The notes: generated from the sequence alone by a model not told the origin. A stretch of DNA of 15,442 bases from Candidatus Cryptobacteroides faecihippi (GCA_018066065.1 JAGHSC010000191.1:1-15442); one strand, 5' to 3'; positions 6,736-15,196 are shown, counted from the first letter of the stretch. Program-made: numbers and translations.

Positions 6736-9732
6736 TTAGAAATCCATTGAGATGCAACCATATACCATCCTGGTCATGCCTTCGGAATAGCAGAGGGTCT
6801 TGTAGCTGTTGTGCTTTCTGCTCTGGTTAGGGGTCCAGAGGTAGAGGTTGTCACCCATGATCGAGAGGGACATATGCTTCATTCCGAGCATCTTGGAGAA
6901 TCTCTGCGGGACGCCGTAGGTGAACGAGAGGTTTCTCAGCAGGATGTTGTTCATCTTGTAGAGGTCTCTGGTCGAACTCATGTAGGACATCGATGGGTTG
7001 TCGTGGATGTAGGCAGGGTTGACCGATGTGTCACCCGGCTTTCTCCAGTGGTCTACGGACTCGATAGGCATGTTGTCCTCAAGAGCGTTCACACCATCAT
7101 CAAGCAGCGAGATGAGCTCGTAGCCTCCAAAGGTGTAGTCGAGAAGGAAGCTCAGGGAGAAGTTCTTCCAGGTGAAGGTGTTGGTCATTCCTCCCTTCAG
7201 CGTCGGCTGGTTTGAATATTCAGGGAGGAGGACGCGGTTGTCATAGGTGAAGTTGTACGTAAGGTCGCCATTGATGTCATACCACATCGGGGCTCCAGTC
7301 GTAGGGTCGACTCCGGCCCATCTGACGAGCCACCATGCATCCTTGCTCGCGCCTTCCATCCAGACGTAATCGAAGAATCCTGTGTGCATGCCGTCGGCAA
7401 GCTTGATGATCTTGTTGAAGTTCCTTGCGCCATTCCACTGGGTGGTCCACTTGAAGTCGTTTCTCTTGATGTTCGTGGTCTCGATGTTGAACTCCAGTCC
7501 GATGTTGGCGATTTCTCCGACGTTTCTCGGCACTGTTCCCTCTGCTATGACAGAAGAGACACGTCCGCTATAGATCATGTCGAAGGTTCTTCTCTCGTAG
7601 CCCTCTAACTGGATTTCAATTCTGTCGAAGAATCCGATGTTTAGACCTCCGTTGATTGTGCGGATCATCTCCCATGAGAGGTCCGGGTTGGCTGGACTTG
7701 TCTGGGTGGCACCGGTTATGCCACCGTAAGTACTTGAGAGCCCGTATTTTCCATAGGCGGAAGCAGAGTCGACGCGGGAATTACCGTTAAGTCCGTAAGA
7801 GAACTTGGCATTGAGGATGTTGATTGCGTCGATGTTGAAGAAAGGTTCCTTCCTGATGTTCCAGTTGAATCCAAGAGCGGCGAAGTTGCTCCACTTGCTG
7901 TAGACGGAGAATGCAGAGTTTCCCTGTCTTCGTGCCGAAATGTTGGCAGTGTAGCGGCCTTTGTAGCCGTACTCGGCGAATGCAATGTAGGAAAGACTCT
8001 TGCTCTGCGAGACGTTGGAAGCGCCTGATATGGTTTCCTTGTTGGCGTAGGTCACCTCCTTGATGTAGTCGTTGACGAAACCACTTCCGGTTGCATAGAC
8101 GTAAGGATGCTTTGAATTCTTCCACTCAGCCGAGGCCATAAGGTTCACGTGGTGAATGTCATCGAAAGTCCTGTTGTAGATCGCCTTCAGGTTTTCGATG
8201 AAGATTGTGTTGAACACACCGCTTCGTCTGGATGAACCACTGTTCTCTGAACTATCGTAGCTGAGCTTCTTGCTTGAGTAGGTGGCCTCGTAGATCGACT
8301 GGTAGTCGAATCCAGTGTTGGAGGACAGAGATAATCCCTTGACCGGTTTCCAGGTCAGATCGAGGTTGGCCCTGGCATCGAGCGTGTTTTGGTAGTTGTC
8401 GTTCAGCTCGAGATCCGGGATGTAGTTGTAGACGAACTTCTTGGCGACAGGGATGTATTCTGTGTCGGAGGTGCTGTAGTAGTTGTACAGCCTGTACGAA
8501 CCATCTGCATTGTAAGGCTCGAAGATAGGCAGAAGTTCATCGAAGCGTGAAGTCCTGTAACCGATGTTGTTGTGGTTGTATCCTGCTGTGATGCCGGCCG
8601 TTACATTGAAGGTGTCGGTCAAGGAGTAGGTTGATTTTTCCATGATCGAGTACTTCTCCTGCGTGTTCTTGATGTAGGTGGAATTGCTCTTCAGGTAGGC
8701 GAGTGACATGTAGTTCTTCAGCCTGTCGGTGCCTCCGTTTGCAGACACGTTGATTTGAGTGTTGCTTCCTGTGCGGGTGTAGACATCGTACCAGTCGGTG
8801 TTTGTCGTTGAGTATGAGTTGTGCTCGTTGTCTTGGAACGGGAATGCCTTGAGAGGCCTTCCGGAGTTGGTCCATGCCTCCTCGGCAAGTGTTCTCCAGA
8901 GATCGGCGTCTGCAAGTTTCTTGGTCGTGCTACGGTCGATGCTTGAGAGGCCGTAGCGTACCGTGGCGCTCACCTTCGGAATGCCCTTGCTTCCGTTCTT
9001 GGTGGTGACGAGGATGACGCCGTTTGCTCCGTCTGCTCCATAGAGTACGGTGGTGGTCGCGTCCCTGAGAACAACCATGCTTTCGATGTCATCGTTGTTG
9101 AGGAAAGACAGTGGACTGACGGTGTAAGAAGTTCCGGTCACGGAATTTGTTCTTGTACCTGTATAAACAGGTACTCCGTCAACGATCCAGAGAGGTTCGC
9201 ATGATGCGCTCAGGGAACCGTCACCCCTGATTCGTATCTTGTAGGAGGTGCGCCCTCCGGTTGTCGATTCCTTGACTGCCAGGCCTGGTACAAGGCCGGC
9301 AAGCAGATTGTCCATGCGGTTGGCCGGAAGCTTGGCAATCACGTCGCTCTTGACTTCGAATGCGGATCCAGTAAGGTTCTCCCTGTTGTGTACAAGTCCG
9401 TAGGCTCCGACAATCACAGCCTCGTTGAGGTTTGTGTCGTTCTCCAGCGTGACATTGACTACACCGATGCTGGGTGCAACCTGTTTCAGGACGTTTTTCA
9501 TTCCGATGAAGGAATACTCCAGGATGACAGTCTTGTTCCTGTCTACTTCAATCGAATACTTTCCATCGACATCGGCGGTCACTCCGTTTTTCGTGCCTTT
9601 CTCGACTACAGCCGCACCTGGCAGACCAAGTCCTTCTGAGTCAAGGATGCTTCCTGTAATTGTTCTCTTGCTCTGAGCAAGGCTGTCGATGCTGAAAATT
9701 ACAATTGTTAATAGAATGAGGAGTTTTCTCAT
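6736..9732 (-). CDS. SusC/RagA family TonB-dependent outer-membrane transporter
   Basis: A 998-residue TonB-linked outer-membrane channel, first gene of the uptake operon. Residues 1-19 are a signal peptide (ends SLAQ). Residues about 24-100 are the carboxypeptidase-regulatory-like domain (ITGSILDSEGLGLPGAAV...). A TonB-box-like LNEAVIVGAYG follows. The plug domain spans about 115-245, with GLVPGLAV, RIRGDGSLSASCEPLWIVDG and LRDATTTVLYGADGANGVILVTTKNG, which are SusC hallmarks. The remainder is a beta-barrel ending in the aromatic terminal Phe expected of outer-membrane barrels. It imports an oligomer with SusD, using energy from TonB/ExbBD. No N-terminal STN signalling domain is present, which fits the absence of an ECF sigma/anti-sigma pair nearby. 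Confidence 0.97.
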   Translation of the reverse strand: MRKLLILLTIVIFSIDSLAQSKRTITGSILDSEGLGLPGAAVVEKGTKNGVTADVDGKYSIEVDRNKTVILEYSFIGMKNVLKQVAPSIGVVNVTLENDTNLNEAVIVGAYGLVHNRENLTGSAFEVKSDVIAKLPANRMDNLLAGLVPGLAVKESTTGGRTSYKIRIRGDGSLSASCEPLWIVDGVPVYTGTRTNSVTGTSYTVSPLSFLNNDDIESMVVLRDATTTVLYGADGANGVILVTTKNGSKGIPKVSATVRYGLSSIDRSTTKKLADADLWRTLAEEAWTNSGRPLKAFPFQDNEHNSYSTTNTDWYDVYTRTGSNTQINVSANGGTDRLKNYMSLAYLKSNSTYIKNTQEKYSIMEKSTYSLTDTFNVTAGITAGYNHNNIGYRTSRFDELLPIFEPYNADGSYRLYNYYSTSDTEYIPVAKKFVYNYIPDLELNDNYQNTLDARANLDLTWKPVKGLSLSSNTGFDYQSIYEATYSSKKLSYDSSENSGSSRRSGVFNTIFIENLKAIYNRTFDDIHHVNLMASAEWKNSKHPYVYATGSGFVNDYIKEVTYANKETISGASNVSQSKSLSYIAFAEYGYKGRYTANISARRQGNSAFSVYSKWSNFAALGFNWNIRKEPFFNIDAINILNAKFSYGLNGNSRVDSASAYGKYGLSSTYGGITGATQTSPANPDLSWEMIRTINGGLNIGFFDRIEIQLEGYERRTFDMIYSGRVSSVIAEGTVPRNVGEIANIGLEFNIETTNIKRNDFKWTTQWNGARNFNKIIKLADGMHTGFFDYVWMEGASKDAWWLVRWAGVDPTTGAPMWYDINGDLTYNFTYDNRVLLPEYSNQPTLKGGMTNTFTWKNFSLSFLLDYTFGGYELISLLDDGVNALEDNMPIESVDHWRKPGDTSVNPAYIHDNPSMSYMSSTRDLYKMNNILLRNLSFTYGVPQRFSKMLGMKHMSLSIMGDNLYLWTPNQSRKHNSYKTLCYSEGMTRMVYGCISMDF

Positions 9733-9758
9733 TTAATTTTTAATGAATAGTTTTAAAC

Positions 9759-9787
9759 ATCATCCCAAATGTTCATGGAGGGATGAT
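9759..9787 (-). promoter_or_regulatory. Inverted repeat in the susC mRNA leader
   Basis: ATCATCCC at 9759-9766 pairs perfectly with GGGATGAT at 9780-9787 around a 13-nt loop. The structure lies 27 nt before the susC start codon, inside a predicted leader of about 110 nt. It is too weak and lacks the T-tract for a terminator. A leader hairpin or small-RNA target is possible; no known riboswitch is recognised. Confidence 0.35.
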
Positions 9788-9848
9788 TGTACATACTTAC
9801 TTCTCAAGTGTTTTTAGGCAGTAAAAATAACTAAAATATGCCTGATAT

Positions 9849-9856
9849 CAAAGATA
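9849..9856 (-). promoter_or_regulatory. Promoter -7 box of the SusCD operon
   Basis: The complement of 9849-9856 reads TATCTTTG, a perfect TAnnTTTG element. It is centred in an ATATC-AAA-GATAT inverted repeat (9845-9857). Transcription would start near 9842, giving a leader of about 110 nt. The site lies just past the nuclease stop codon. A clear -33 TTG is not seen, so an activator may be needed; that is inference. Confidence 0.55.
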
Positions 9857-9862
9857 TTACAC

Positions 9863-10648
9863 CTAATAGATTTCGTTGAGGATTGCTGCGAGACGCAGTC
9901 CGCCGAGAAGAAGCTGCTGTTCGACAACCGGCGACCAGTAGCTTACTTCGTCGTAGGAGACCTTCTTTCCGACTGGGGTTCTGTCATAGACATCCTTGGC
10001 AACTGACCATGTGTCGCGCGCCCAGTCTTCGATGGAACCCTCGCACAGAGCCTTGGCGGTACGCCTGTCGACCCTGTCGATCTGGTCAGCCCAGTCAGAG
10101 AATGTCCATGCGTGGGCACGCTCGACGATGCCGCTGTCCCAGATGCTGTGGAGGTTCGATCCATTGTTGAAGAACTGAAGCTGCCAGCGGTTGCCGCCGA
10201 GGTCGGATCTGTGTCCCATGTGCATCGGGCAGTGCAGGTCTCCGACCAGGTGGACCAGCATCCTAAGCGCGATGGCTTCGGCCTCGTGGTTGAGCTTGCC
10301 GCTCTTGAGGGCCTCGATCTGGGCGTTGATTGCCGTGATCACATCGCCGGTCTCACAGAGGATGGCGCTGTCGAAAGTCTCGTCCGCGTCGATGTTCTTG
10401 TAGTGCCAAGTCTTGGTGTAGGCGAACTCCGGAGTGTGGCTGGCATTGTCGAGCCAGTTTGCCCAGTAGACCATCGACTTGCCATCGAAGATCTCAGCCA
10501 CTTTCCTGCGTGCGCGGCAGTTCAGGTGCCTTTCCGCAATGGCGCATGTGACATCGTGACCCTTCTGCCCCCATGCGGCGGCATCGAAGGAAGCTATTGA
10601 CATTGAGAGCCCTAGCACTGCGAGGGCGATTCGGAGAGATGATTTCAT
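9863..10648 (-). CDS. Secreted S1/P1 family zinc nuclease
   Basis: A 261-residue phospholipase C/P1-type nuclease that cleaves single-stranded nucleic acids and 3'-phosphates with three zinc ions. The signal peptide is cut at AAA/W, exposing Trp26, whose free amino terminus is itself a zinc ligand in this family. The remaining ligands are all visible with near-standard spacing: His31 (QKGH), Asp67, His82 (WHY), His133 and Asp137 (HLVGD), His143 (PMH), His167 and Asp171 (LHSIWD). The enzyme is therefore probably active and periplasmic or secreted. Length is normal. It lies 18 bp behind the peptidase gene on the same strand and 130 bp ahead of the SusC gene, with no obvious terminator. It may supply phosphate or nucleosides from extracellular nucleic acid; a link to the neighbouring importer is untested. 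Confidence 0.95.
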   Translation of the reverse strand: MKSSLRIALAVLGLSMSIASFDAAAWGQKGHDVTCAIAERHLNCRARRKVAEIFDGKSMVYWANWLDNASHTPEFAYTKTWHYKNIDADETFDSAILCETGDVITAINAQIEALKSGKLNHEAEAIALRMLVHLVGDLHCPMHMGHRSDLGGNRWQLQFFNNGSNLHSIWDSGIVERAHAWTFSDWADQIDRVDRRTAKALCEGSIEDWARDTWSVAKDVYDRTPVGKKVSYDEVSYWSPVVEQQLLLGGLRLAAILNEIY

Positions 10649-10666
10649 ACCTTCGGGAACCTTTGC

Positions 10667-11044
10667 CTAGAGTGAATATTCCTTGCCGTACTTGAGCTGC
10701 TGTCCGAGGAAGCTTTCTGCGTACTCGAGCTTGTAGTCGACGACCTTGCCATGCTTGACGACAGGCACGATGTCAGGGTTGACGAAGCCTCCGTAAGGCT
10801 TGAGGTTGAGGGCTGCGTAGCGCTCGAGGACCTCCTTGTGGAGCTCAGGGTCGATGTTGACTGCGTAGGTCTCGATGAGGTTCTTGCCGGCCTCGTAGTC
10901 TCCCTCGCTCTTGATGCGCTGGATCTCTGCGAGAAGTTCGGCGAAGAGGCCGCGGAGAGCCTGGTAGTCGTTGACGACGAAGTAAGTCTTGCCGTCCCTT
11001 GTCTTCTTTTCTATCACATTGTCCTTCAGGCCCTTCTCGTAGCA
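10667..11044 (-). pseudogene. C-terminal part of dipeptidyl-peptidase III, cut off by in-frame TGA
   Basis: This stretch continues the M49 peptidase reading frame without a shift. After the TGA at 11045-11047 come the codons for CYEKGLKDN, then VIEKKTRDGKTYFVVNDY and so on to a TAG at 10667-10669, 125 further residues. The sequence looks fully conserved (EIQRIKSEGDYEAGKNLIETY, KPYGGFVNP, EYAESFLGQQLKYGKEYS), as in the ordinary C-terminus of Bacteroidales DPP III. With it the protein would be 669 residues, the normal length. The first possible internal start is a GTG at 11017, but independent expression is unlikely. The break may be a recent nonsense mutation, a sequencing or assembly error, or, less likely, read-through. 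Confidence 0.8.
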
Positions 11045-12676
11045 TCACTGGGCGATTAGCTTGCGGTTCTGCATGTGCGCCTCGGTGTTCTTTGCACCGA
11101 GTTCGACGCGTGTGAACTGGGTGAAGAGACCATTGCGGATGTAGCTTGAGTACTCTGCCTTGTAGGCATCCATGTCAGGCATGATGCCAAGCTCGACCAT
11201 CTTTGGGTCAGCGGAGTAATAGAGGCCGAAGAGGTCCGCGCGTGTTTCCTCCAGAGCGGATGAATATTCACCCATGGCTGTCGTGGCAACTCCAGGGAGG
11301 AGCTGTCCCGATCCGTGGCCTAGGCACTCGTGGAGGTCGGTGTGGATCTCGTCTGCGTAGGAACCGTACTTGTGGATGAGTTCCTTCTCTGCATCGTCCC
11401 ATGCGAACTCGTCGAGCATGTTCTTTGGCGACTCGTTGGCTGCATGGTCGTAGGCGTGGGTGATGTTGGCGATCGTGACTGACTTGCTGCCGTACTCCTT
11501 CCTGATCCAGTCTGCGTTCGGGAGGTTGATTCCGATAGGGGTGGCAGGGTAGGAGTCGCCGGAGATGCAGGCCACGTTGATGACCTTTGCAGAGACGCCC
11601 TTGACCTCAGGCTTCTTGAAGCGTGGGTCGACAGGGGAGTTGTCCTCGAACCACTGTGCGTTGGATGAAAGGATCTCGGAACGCTCCGATGCCTTGTGGT
11701 CCTTGATGTTGACGTTGCCTTCCCATGCGCCCTTGCGGCCGAGAGGGTCGTTGTAGTCCTCCACGAAGCCGTTGACGAAGTCAATCGTTCCATCAAGTTC
11801 CTTCACCCATTCGATGTTGTACTCGTCCCACTTGCGGAGGTCGCCGGTGCGGTAGTACTCGACGAGCAGGGCGATGTAGCTCTTCTGTGCTTCATTCTCA
11901 GCTACTTCCGCAGCCTTCTCGAGCTCCTCGCAGATCTTGGCGATGTTTGCTGAGTAGAGTCCGTTGACGCACCATGGAAGCTCGGTCACCAGGCCGTCCT
12001 TCTTGACGACCTTCGTGTTGAGGCCGTAGGAGACCGGATGCTCGTCGCCAGGGACTTCGATACTCTTGTAGTAATCTTCGACTTCCTGCCTGTTCACTCC
12101 TTCGTAGAAGTTGACGGCCGAAAGCTCGACGATGTCTCCGTCGGTGCTGGTGGAACGTCTCTGGAGTCCAGTGGTCCTGTCGTAGACGAAGTCGAGGACG
12201 TCCTGGTCGAAGGCGCCTGCAGCCTTCATGAGCTCTGCGAGGTACTCCTTGCTGCATGCAGGGAAGAACTTGTCCTCTGCGTAGTGATGATGCACTCCAT
12301 TGGAGAAGAACACTCTCTTGGCGTAGACTTCAAATGCTTGCCAGTCAGCAGATTCCTTGTCTCCGCTGTAGCTTCCGAGGATTTTCTCGAGGGTCTTCCT
12401 GAGGGAGAGGTTGCCGCTGCAGTTCTGGTCCCAGTAGATGTCGCGGCCCCATTTTGCAGCCTCGGCCAGATGGTACACATATTCCTTCTGCTGGAGCGAG
12501 AGCTCCTCCCATCCCGGGATGGTGTACCTGATGACCTTCAGGTCTGCGAATTCGTCGAGGAGGTACTTGAATCCTTCCACCGGTTCGTTCTTCGGTGCCT
12601 GCCATGAGCCGCAGGAGGCGAGTGATGCTGCTCCAATCCCTGCAGCAGCGATCAGTCTGAGATATCTTTTCGTCAT
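11045..12676 (-). CDS. Dipeptidyl-peptidase III (M49) lipoprotein, truncated by TGA
   Basis: A zinc peptidase of family M49 that removes dipeptides from the N-terminus of short peptides. From the ATG at 12676 it has 543 codons before the stop. Lipoprotein signal MTKRYLRLIAAAG... with lipid-bearing Cys22 in LASC. The first zinc motif HECLGH is at 449-454 (catalytic Glu450) and the second, EETRAD, at 476-481 (ligand Glu477); both are intact. The frame stops at TGA 11045-11047, directly after NRKLIAQ, where homologues are expected to have Trp (TGG), and continues in frame for 125 more residues. The 12676 start is chosen because the signal peptide begins there; an ATG at 12757 would lie upstream of the promoter box. 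Without the C-terminal lobe the product may not fold. It lies 18 bp upstream of the nuclease gene. Confidence 0.88.
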   Translation of the reverse strand: MTKRYLRLIAAAGIGAASLASCGSWQAPKNEPVEGFKYLLDEFADLKVIRYTIPGWEELSLQQKEYVYHLAEAAKWGRDIYWDQNCSGNLSLRKTLEKILGSYSGDKESADWQAFEVYAKRVFFSNGVHHHYAEDKFFPACSKEYLAELMKAAGAFDQDVLDFVYDRTTGLQRRSTSTDGDIVELSAVNFYEGVNRQEVEDYYKSIEVPGDEHPVSYGLNTKVVKKDGLVTELPWCVNGLYSANIAKICEELEKAAEVAENEAQKSYIALLVEYYRTGDLRKWDEYNIEWVKELDGTIDFVNGFVEDYNDPLGRKGAWEGNVNIKDHKASERSEILSSNAQWFEDNSPVDPRFKKPEVKGVSAKVINVACISGDSYPATPIGINLPNADWIRKEYGSKSVTIANITHAYDHAANESPKNMLDEFAWDDAEKELIHKYGSYADEIHTDLHECLGHGSGQLLPGVATTAMGEYSSALEETRADLFGLYYSADPKMVELGIMPDMDAYKAEYSSYIRNGLFTQFTRVELGAKNTEAHMQNRKLIAQ

Positions 12677-12717
12677 GATGTCGTTATTGTCCATAGAATA
12701 GAAGTGTGAACCGCACG

Positions 12718-12725
12718 CAAAATTA
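12718..12725 (-). promoter_or_regulatory. Promoter -7 box of the DPP III-nuclease unit
   Basis: The complement of 12718-12725 reads TAATTTTG, a perfect TAnnTTTG. Predicted start near 12711, leader about 35 nt to the ATG at 12676. It is back-to-back with the lyase promoter, 12 bp away. No clear -33 TTG is seen. Confidence 0.5.
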
Positions 12726-12737
12726 CGATTATTTTTG

Positions 12738-12745
12738 TACATTTG
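12738..12745 (+). promoter_or_regulatory. Promoter -7 box of the heparinase-family gene
   Basis: TACATTTG at 12738-12745 is a perfect TAnnTTTG. Transcription would start near 12752, so an in-frame ATG at 12743 cannot be the start, and the ATG at 12776 (signal peptide) or 12761 must be used. The -33 region is poor. Confidence 0.55.
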
Positions 12746-12775
12746 GGAATCACACAATCAATGACACAGAACATC

Positions 12776-14755
12776 ATGAAGAAATCTATCTTCCTGGTCA
12801 CCGCTGTCCTGGTGACTTCATCCATCATGGCGATGGTATTCCCGTTAGGTACCTATGCCTCTGAACCTCAGAAGGTTGTGACGGGACAACACCCGAGGAT
12901 CCTGCTTACGGACCCGGATGTGGAGTCGCTTCGCGCCAAGATTGCGGCCGGAGACGAGGTGACCACCTTGATGCATGAGACCATCATGGCTCAGGCAGAA
13001 TCATTCATGGGCAAGCCTGACGATGTCCTGAAGCATGAATATGATGTCAGCGGGAGGCGTATCCTTCATTGGTCGCGGAAGGCGATCGTGCGGATCGCTT
13101 CATGTGCCTATGCCTACCGTTTCACCGGCGAGGCGCGTTTTCTGGACCATGCCCTCGAGGACATGAGGACGGTGTGCATGTTCCCTGACTGGAATGCGCA
13201 TAAGCATTTCCTCGATGCGGGCGAGATGGCTCTGGCGGTTGGCGTTGGCTATGACTGGCTTTACAAGGACATCCCTCTTGACTTGCGTGCGCTAGTGGAG
13301 AAGAGGGTCCGCGATTACGCATATTCACCGTCAAGGAATTCTTCCAAGACGTTCTACAGGATGATAAACAACTGGAACCAGGTCTGCAACTGCGGTCTGG
13401 TTGTGTCTGCGCTCGGCATCTTCGAGCCGGACGAGCCGAATGTGAAGGCAATCGTGGATTCGTGCGTGCGCACCAATCGTAAGCCTCAGGCTTTCATGTA
13501 CTCGCCGGATGGCAACTACATCGAGGGCTCGGGCTACTGGAACTATGGTACTTCCTTCGAGGTGCTGATGCTGGCGGTGATGGAGGATGTCCTCGGGACT
13601 GATTTCGGCCTTTCGGAGGTGGAGGGCTTCATGAAGACTGGTGACTACATGAATTTCATGTATGGAGCTGTGGGTCAGTTCTTCAACTATGTCGACAATT
13701 CGTCCAGAGAGTGCAGCTCGCCTGCTCTCTGGTACTTCGCTTTGAAGCAGGGGAGGCCTGAGCTTCTCTATCATGACATGCAGCTGCTTCGCGAGGGGCG
13801 GTATGTGAGCAGTGATGCGCAGCGTCTGCTTCCGCTTCTGATGGGTTTTGTCGCGAGGATGGATGTCGGATCGATCGATCGTCCTTCTGAGAAGTATTAC
13901 TCCGGCCGCGGGGCGACTCCGGTGATCGTTGTCCACACGGACTGGACTTTTTCCGAAACCGACAAGTACCTTGGCTTCAAGGGTGGTGCGATGGCCAATT
14001 CCCATGGTCACGGCGATGCTGGAACTTTTGTCTACGATGCGTATGGCTACCGCTGGGCCATGGACTACGATCATTGTGCGTATGCCAGCTACGAGAAGCG
14101 TATGGCTGAGCTTGGCGGCAATCTTTGGGATCCGTCCGAGAATTCGATGCGCTGGAATCTTTTCCGCTACAATAACCGTCAGCACAACACGCTGACAATC
14201 AACGATAAGAATCATACGACCACTGGGGCTGCCAAGATTGTGGATGAGTTCCGTGAGGGGCGTTTCCTGGGTGGAAGCATGGACATGACTCCTGTGTTCG
14301 GGGATGATGTTGAGTCTGCTTCCAGGACTGTCCGTCTTGTGGATGAGTCCTACCTGGAGGTCCGTGACGAGGTGACGGCTCCTTCTTCGAAGCCGGTTCA
14401 TGTGCGCTGGACGATGGTGACTCCTTCCGAGGTGTCGGTCGCTGGCGCCGTTTCCGGAACCGGTGGCTCAGCCTGTGTTCCGGCTGCCGGTCCTTCCGCC
14501 GCTGTCCTGGTGTCTTCGCGTGAGTCTTCTTCCGCTTCCGCCATCCTTCGTCAGGACAAGGTCAGGATGCGTCTTTCGACCACCGCTACCGGTGCCAGGA
14601 TCTCCTACCGTACCTGGAGCGCCGACCCAGCCGACTACGGCAGCAAGTTCGCCGACATCGAGAAGCCGATTCCGGGTGTCTCCCACGTCGGTTTCGAGTC
14701 CGACATCCCAGCCGGCACCACCGCCGTCTTCGTAACCACCCTCAAGCGCCGCTGA
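12776..14755 (+). CDS. Secreted heparinase II/III family polysaccharide lyase
   Basis: A 659-residue member of the heparinase II/III-like superfamily, which breaks uronic-acid-containing polysaccharides by beta-elimination. Residues 1-29 are a signal peptide (ends YAS/EPQ). QHPRILLT at 38-45 is the usual domain opening. An alpha/alpha toroid spans about 60-365, with MINNWNQVCNCG at 196-207 and the DGNYIEGSGYWNYGTSFE block at 245-262 holding the expected Asn, Glu and Tyr active-site region. The beta-sandwich begins about 380; NSHGHGDAGTFVYDAYG at 408-424 is the conserved His-rich loop, and WAMDYD follows. All family blocks are present. The last 100 residues are Ala/Ser/Pro-rich and C-ending in codon use. 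Start 12776 is chosen by signal peptide and promoter. The stop TGA is also the first base triplet of a 10-bp repeat. The polysaccharide lyase subfamily and substrate are not assignable by eye. Confidence 0.9.
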   Translation: MKKSIFLVTAVLVTSSIMAMVFPLGTYASEPQKVVTGQHPRILLTDPDVESLRAKIAAGDEVTTLMHETIMAQAESFMGKPDDVLKHEYDVSGRRILHWSRKAIVRIASCAYAYRFTGEARFLDHALEDMRTVCMFPDWNAHKHFLDAGEMALAVGVGYDWLYKDIPLDLRALVEKRVRDYAYSPSRNSSKTFYRMINNWNQVCNCGLVVSALGIFEPDEPNVKAIVDSCVRTNRKPQAFMYSPDGNYIEGSGYWNYGTSFEVLMLAVMEDVLGTDFGLSEVEGFMKTGDYMNFMYGAVGQFFNYVDNSSRECSSPALWYFALKQGRPELLYHDMQLLREGRYVSSDAQRLLPLLMGFVARMDVGSIDRPSEKYYSGRGATPVIVVHTDWTFSETDKYLGFKGGAMANSHGHGDAGTFVYDAYGYRWAMDYDHCAYASYEKRMAELGGNLWDPSENSMRWNLFRYNNRQHNTLTINDKNHTTTGAAKIVDEFREGRFLGGSMDMTPVFGDDVESASRTVRLVDESYLEVRDEVTAPSSKPVHVRWTMVTPSEVSVAGAVSGTGGSACVPAAGPSAAVLVSSRESSSASAILRQDKVRMRLSTTATGARISYRTWSADPADYGSKFADIEKPIPGVSHVGFESDIPAGTTAVFVTTLKRR

Positions 14756-14802
14756 TCCCCACCGATCCCCGCTGATCCCCACCGATCCCCACCGGTCCCC
14801 GC
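14753..14802. repeat. Five 10-bp tandem repeats starting at the lyase stop codon
   Basis: Five units in a row, with starts at 14753, 14763, 14773, 14783 and 14793: TGATCCCCAC, CGATCCCCGC, TGATCCCCAC, CGATCCCCAC, CGGTCCCCGC. The first three bases are the TGA stop of the lyase gene. The core GATCCCCA also occurs inside the larger array that follows, next to GTGGAC, so the two repeats may be related. Confidence 0.85.
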
Positions 14803-15037
14803 ACTGATTCGCCTGACACATCCACGCAGGAGCGCACAGAATAGGGATTTGCGTGGACGATCACCATCATTCGGCCGACACATCCACGCCAGACCGCGCA
14901 GAATAGGGATTTGCGTGGACGATCCCCATCGTTCGACCGACACATCCACGCCAGACGCGCTGTGTAAGTGATTTTCGTGGACGATCCCCATCGTTCGACC
15001 GAGACGTCCACGTCAGACGCTCTGAGCTAGCGATTTC

Positions 15038-15073
15038 CGTGGACGACCCCTCGGATCAGCCGAATCGTCCACG
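15038..15073. repeat. Perfect 9-bp hairpin in array (type B linker), copy 1
   Basis: CGTGGACGA at 15038-15046 pairs with TCGTCCACG at 15065-15073 around an 18-nt loop. The same structure recurs at 15161-15196 and 15283-15318. It appears only where the linker starts with CCCCTC; units whose linker starts TCCC keep just the 6-bp core complementarity. Confidence 0.8.
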
Positions 15074-15160
15074 CTGGAAGCCACATGATTGTGATTCGCG
15101 TGGACGATCCCCATCGTTCGGCCGACACATCCACGCCGGACGCGCTGAGTCAGTGATTTG

Positions 15161-15196
15161 CGTGGACGACCCCTCCGAATTGGCGTATCGTCCACG
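15161..15196. repeat. Perfect 9-bp hairpin in array (type B linker), copy 2
   Basis: CGTGGACGA at 15161-15169 pairs with TCGTCCACG at 15188-15196, with an 18-nt loop. It lies 123 bp after copy 1. Confidence 0.8.

Noticed and set aside
11045..11047. TGA recoded as Trp or selenocysteine
   Set aside because: TGA is the normal stop of the LuxR-type, SusD and lyase genes here, so code change is unlikely. The position is not a catalytic Cys/Sec site, and no obvious downstream stem-loop was seen.
12677..12757. N-terminal extension of DPP III
   Set aside because: It would start upstream of the TAATTTTG promoter box and would bury the lipoprotein signal peptide that begins at 12676.
13331..14401. 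356-codon open frame opposite the lyase gene
   Set aside because: It is antisense to well-conserved lyase motifs, has no promoter or signal, and its composition fits a shadow frame of a G/C-rich third-position gene.
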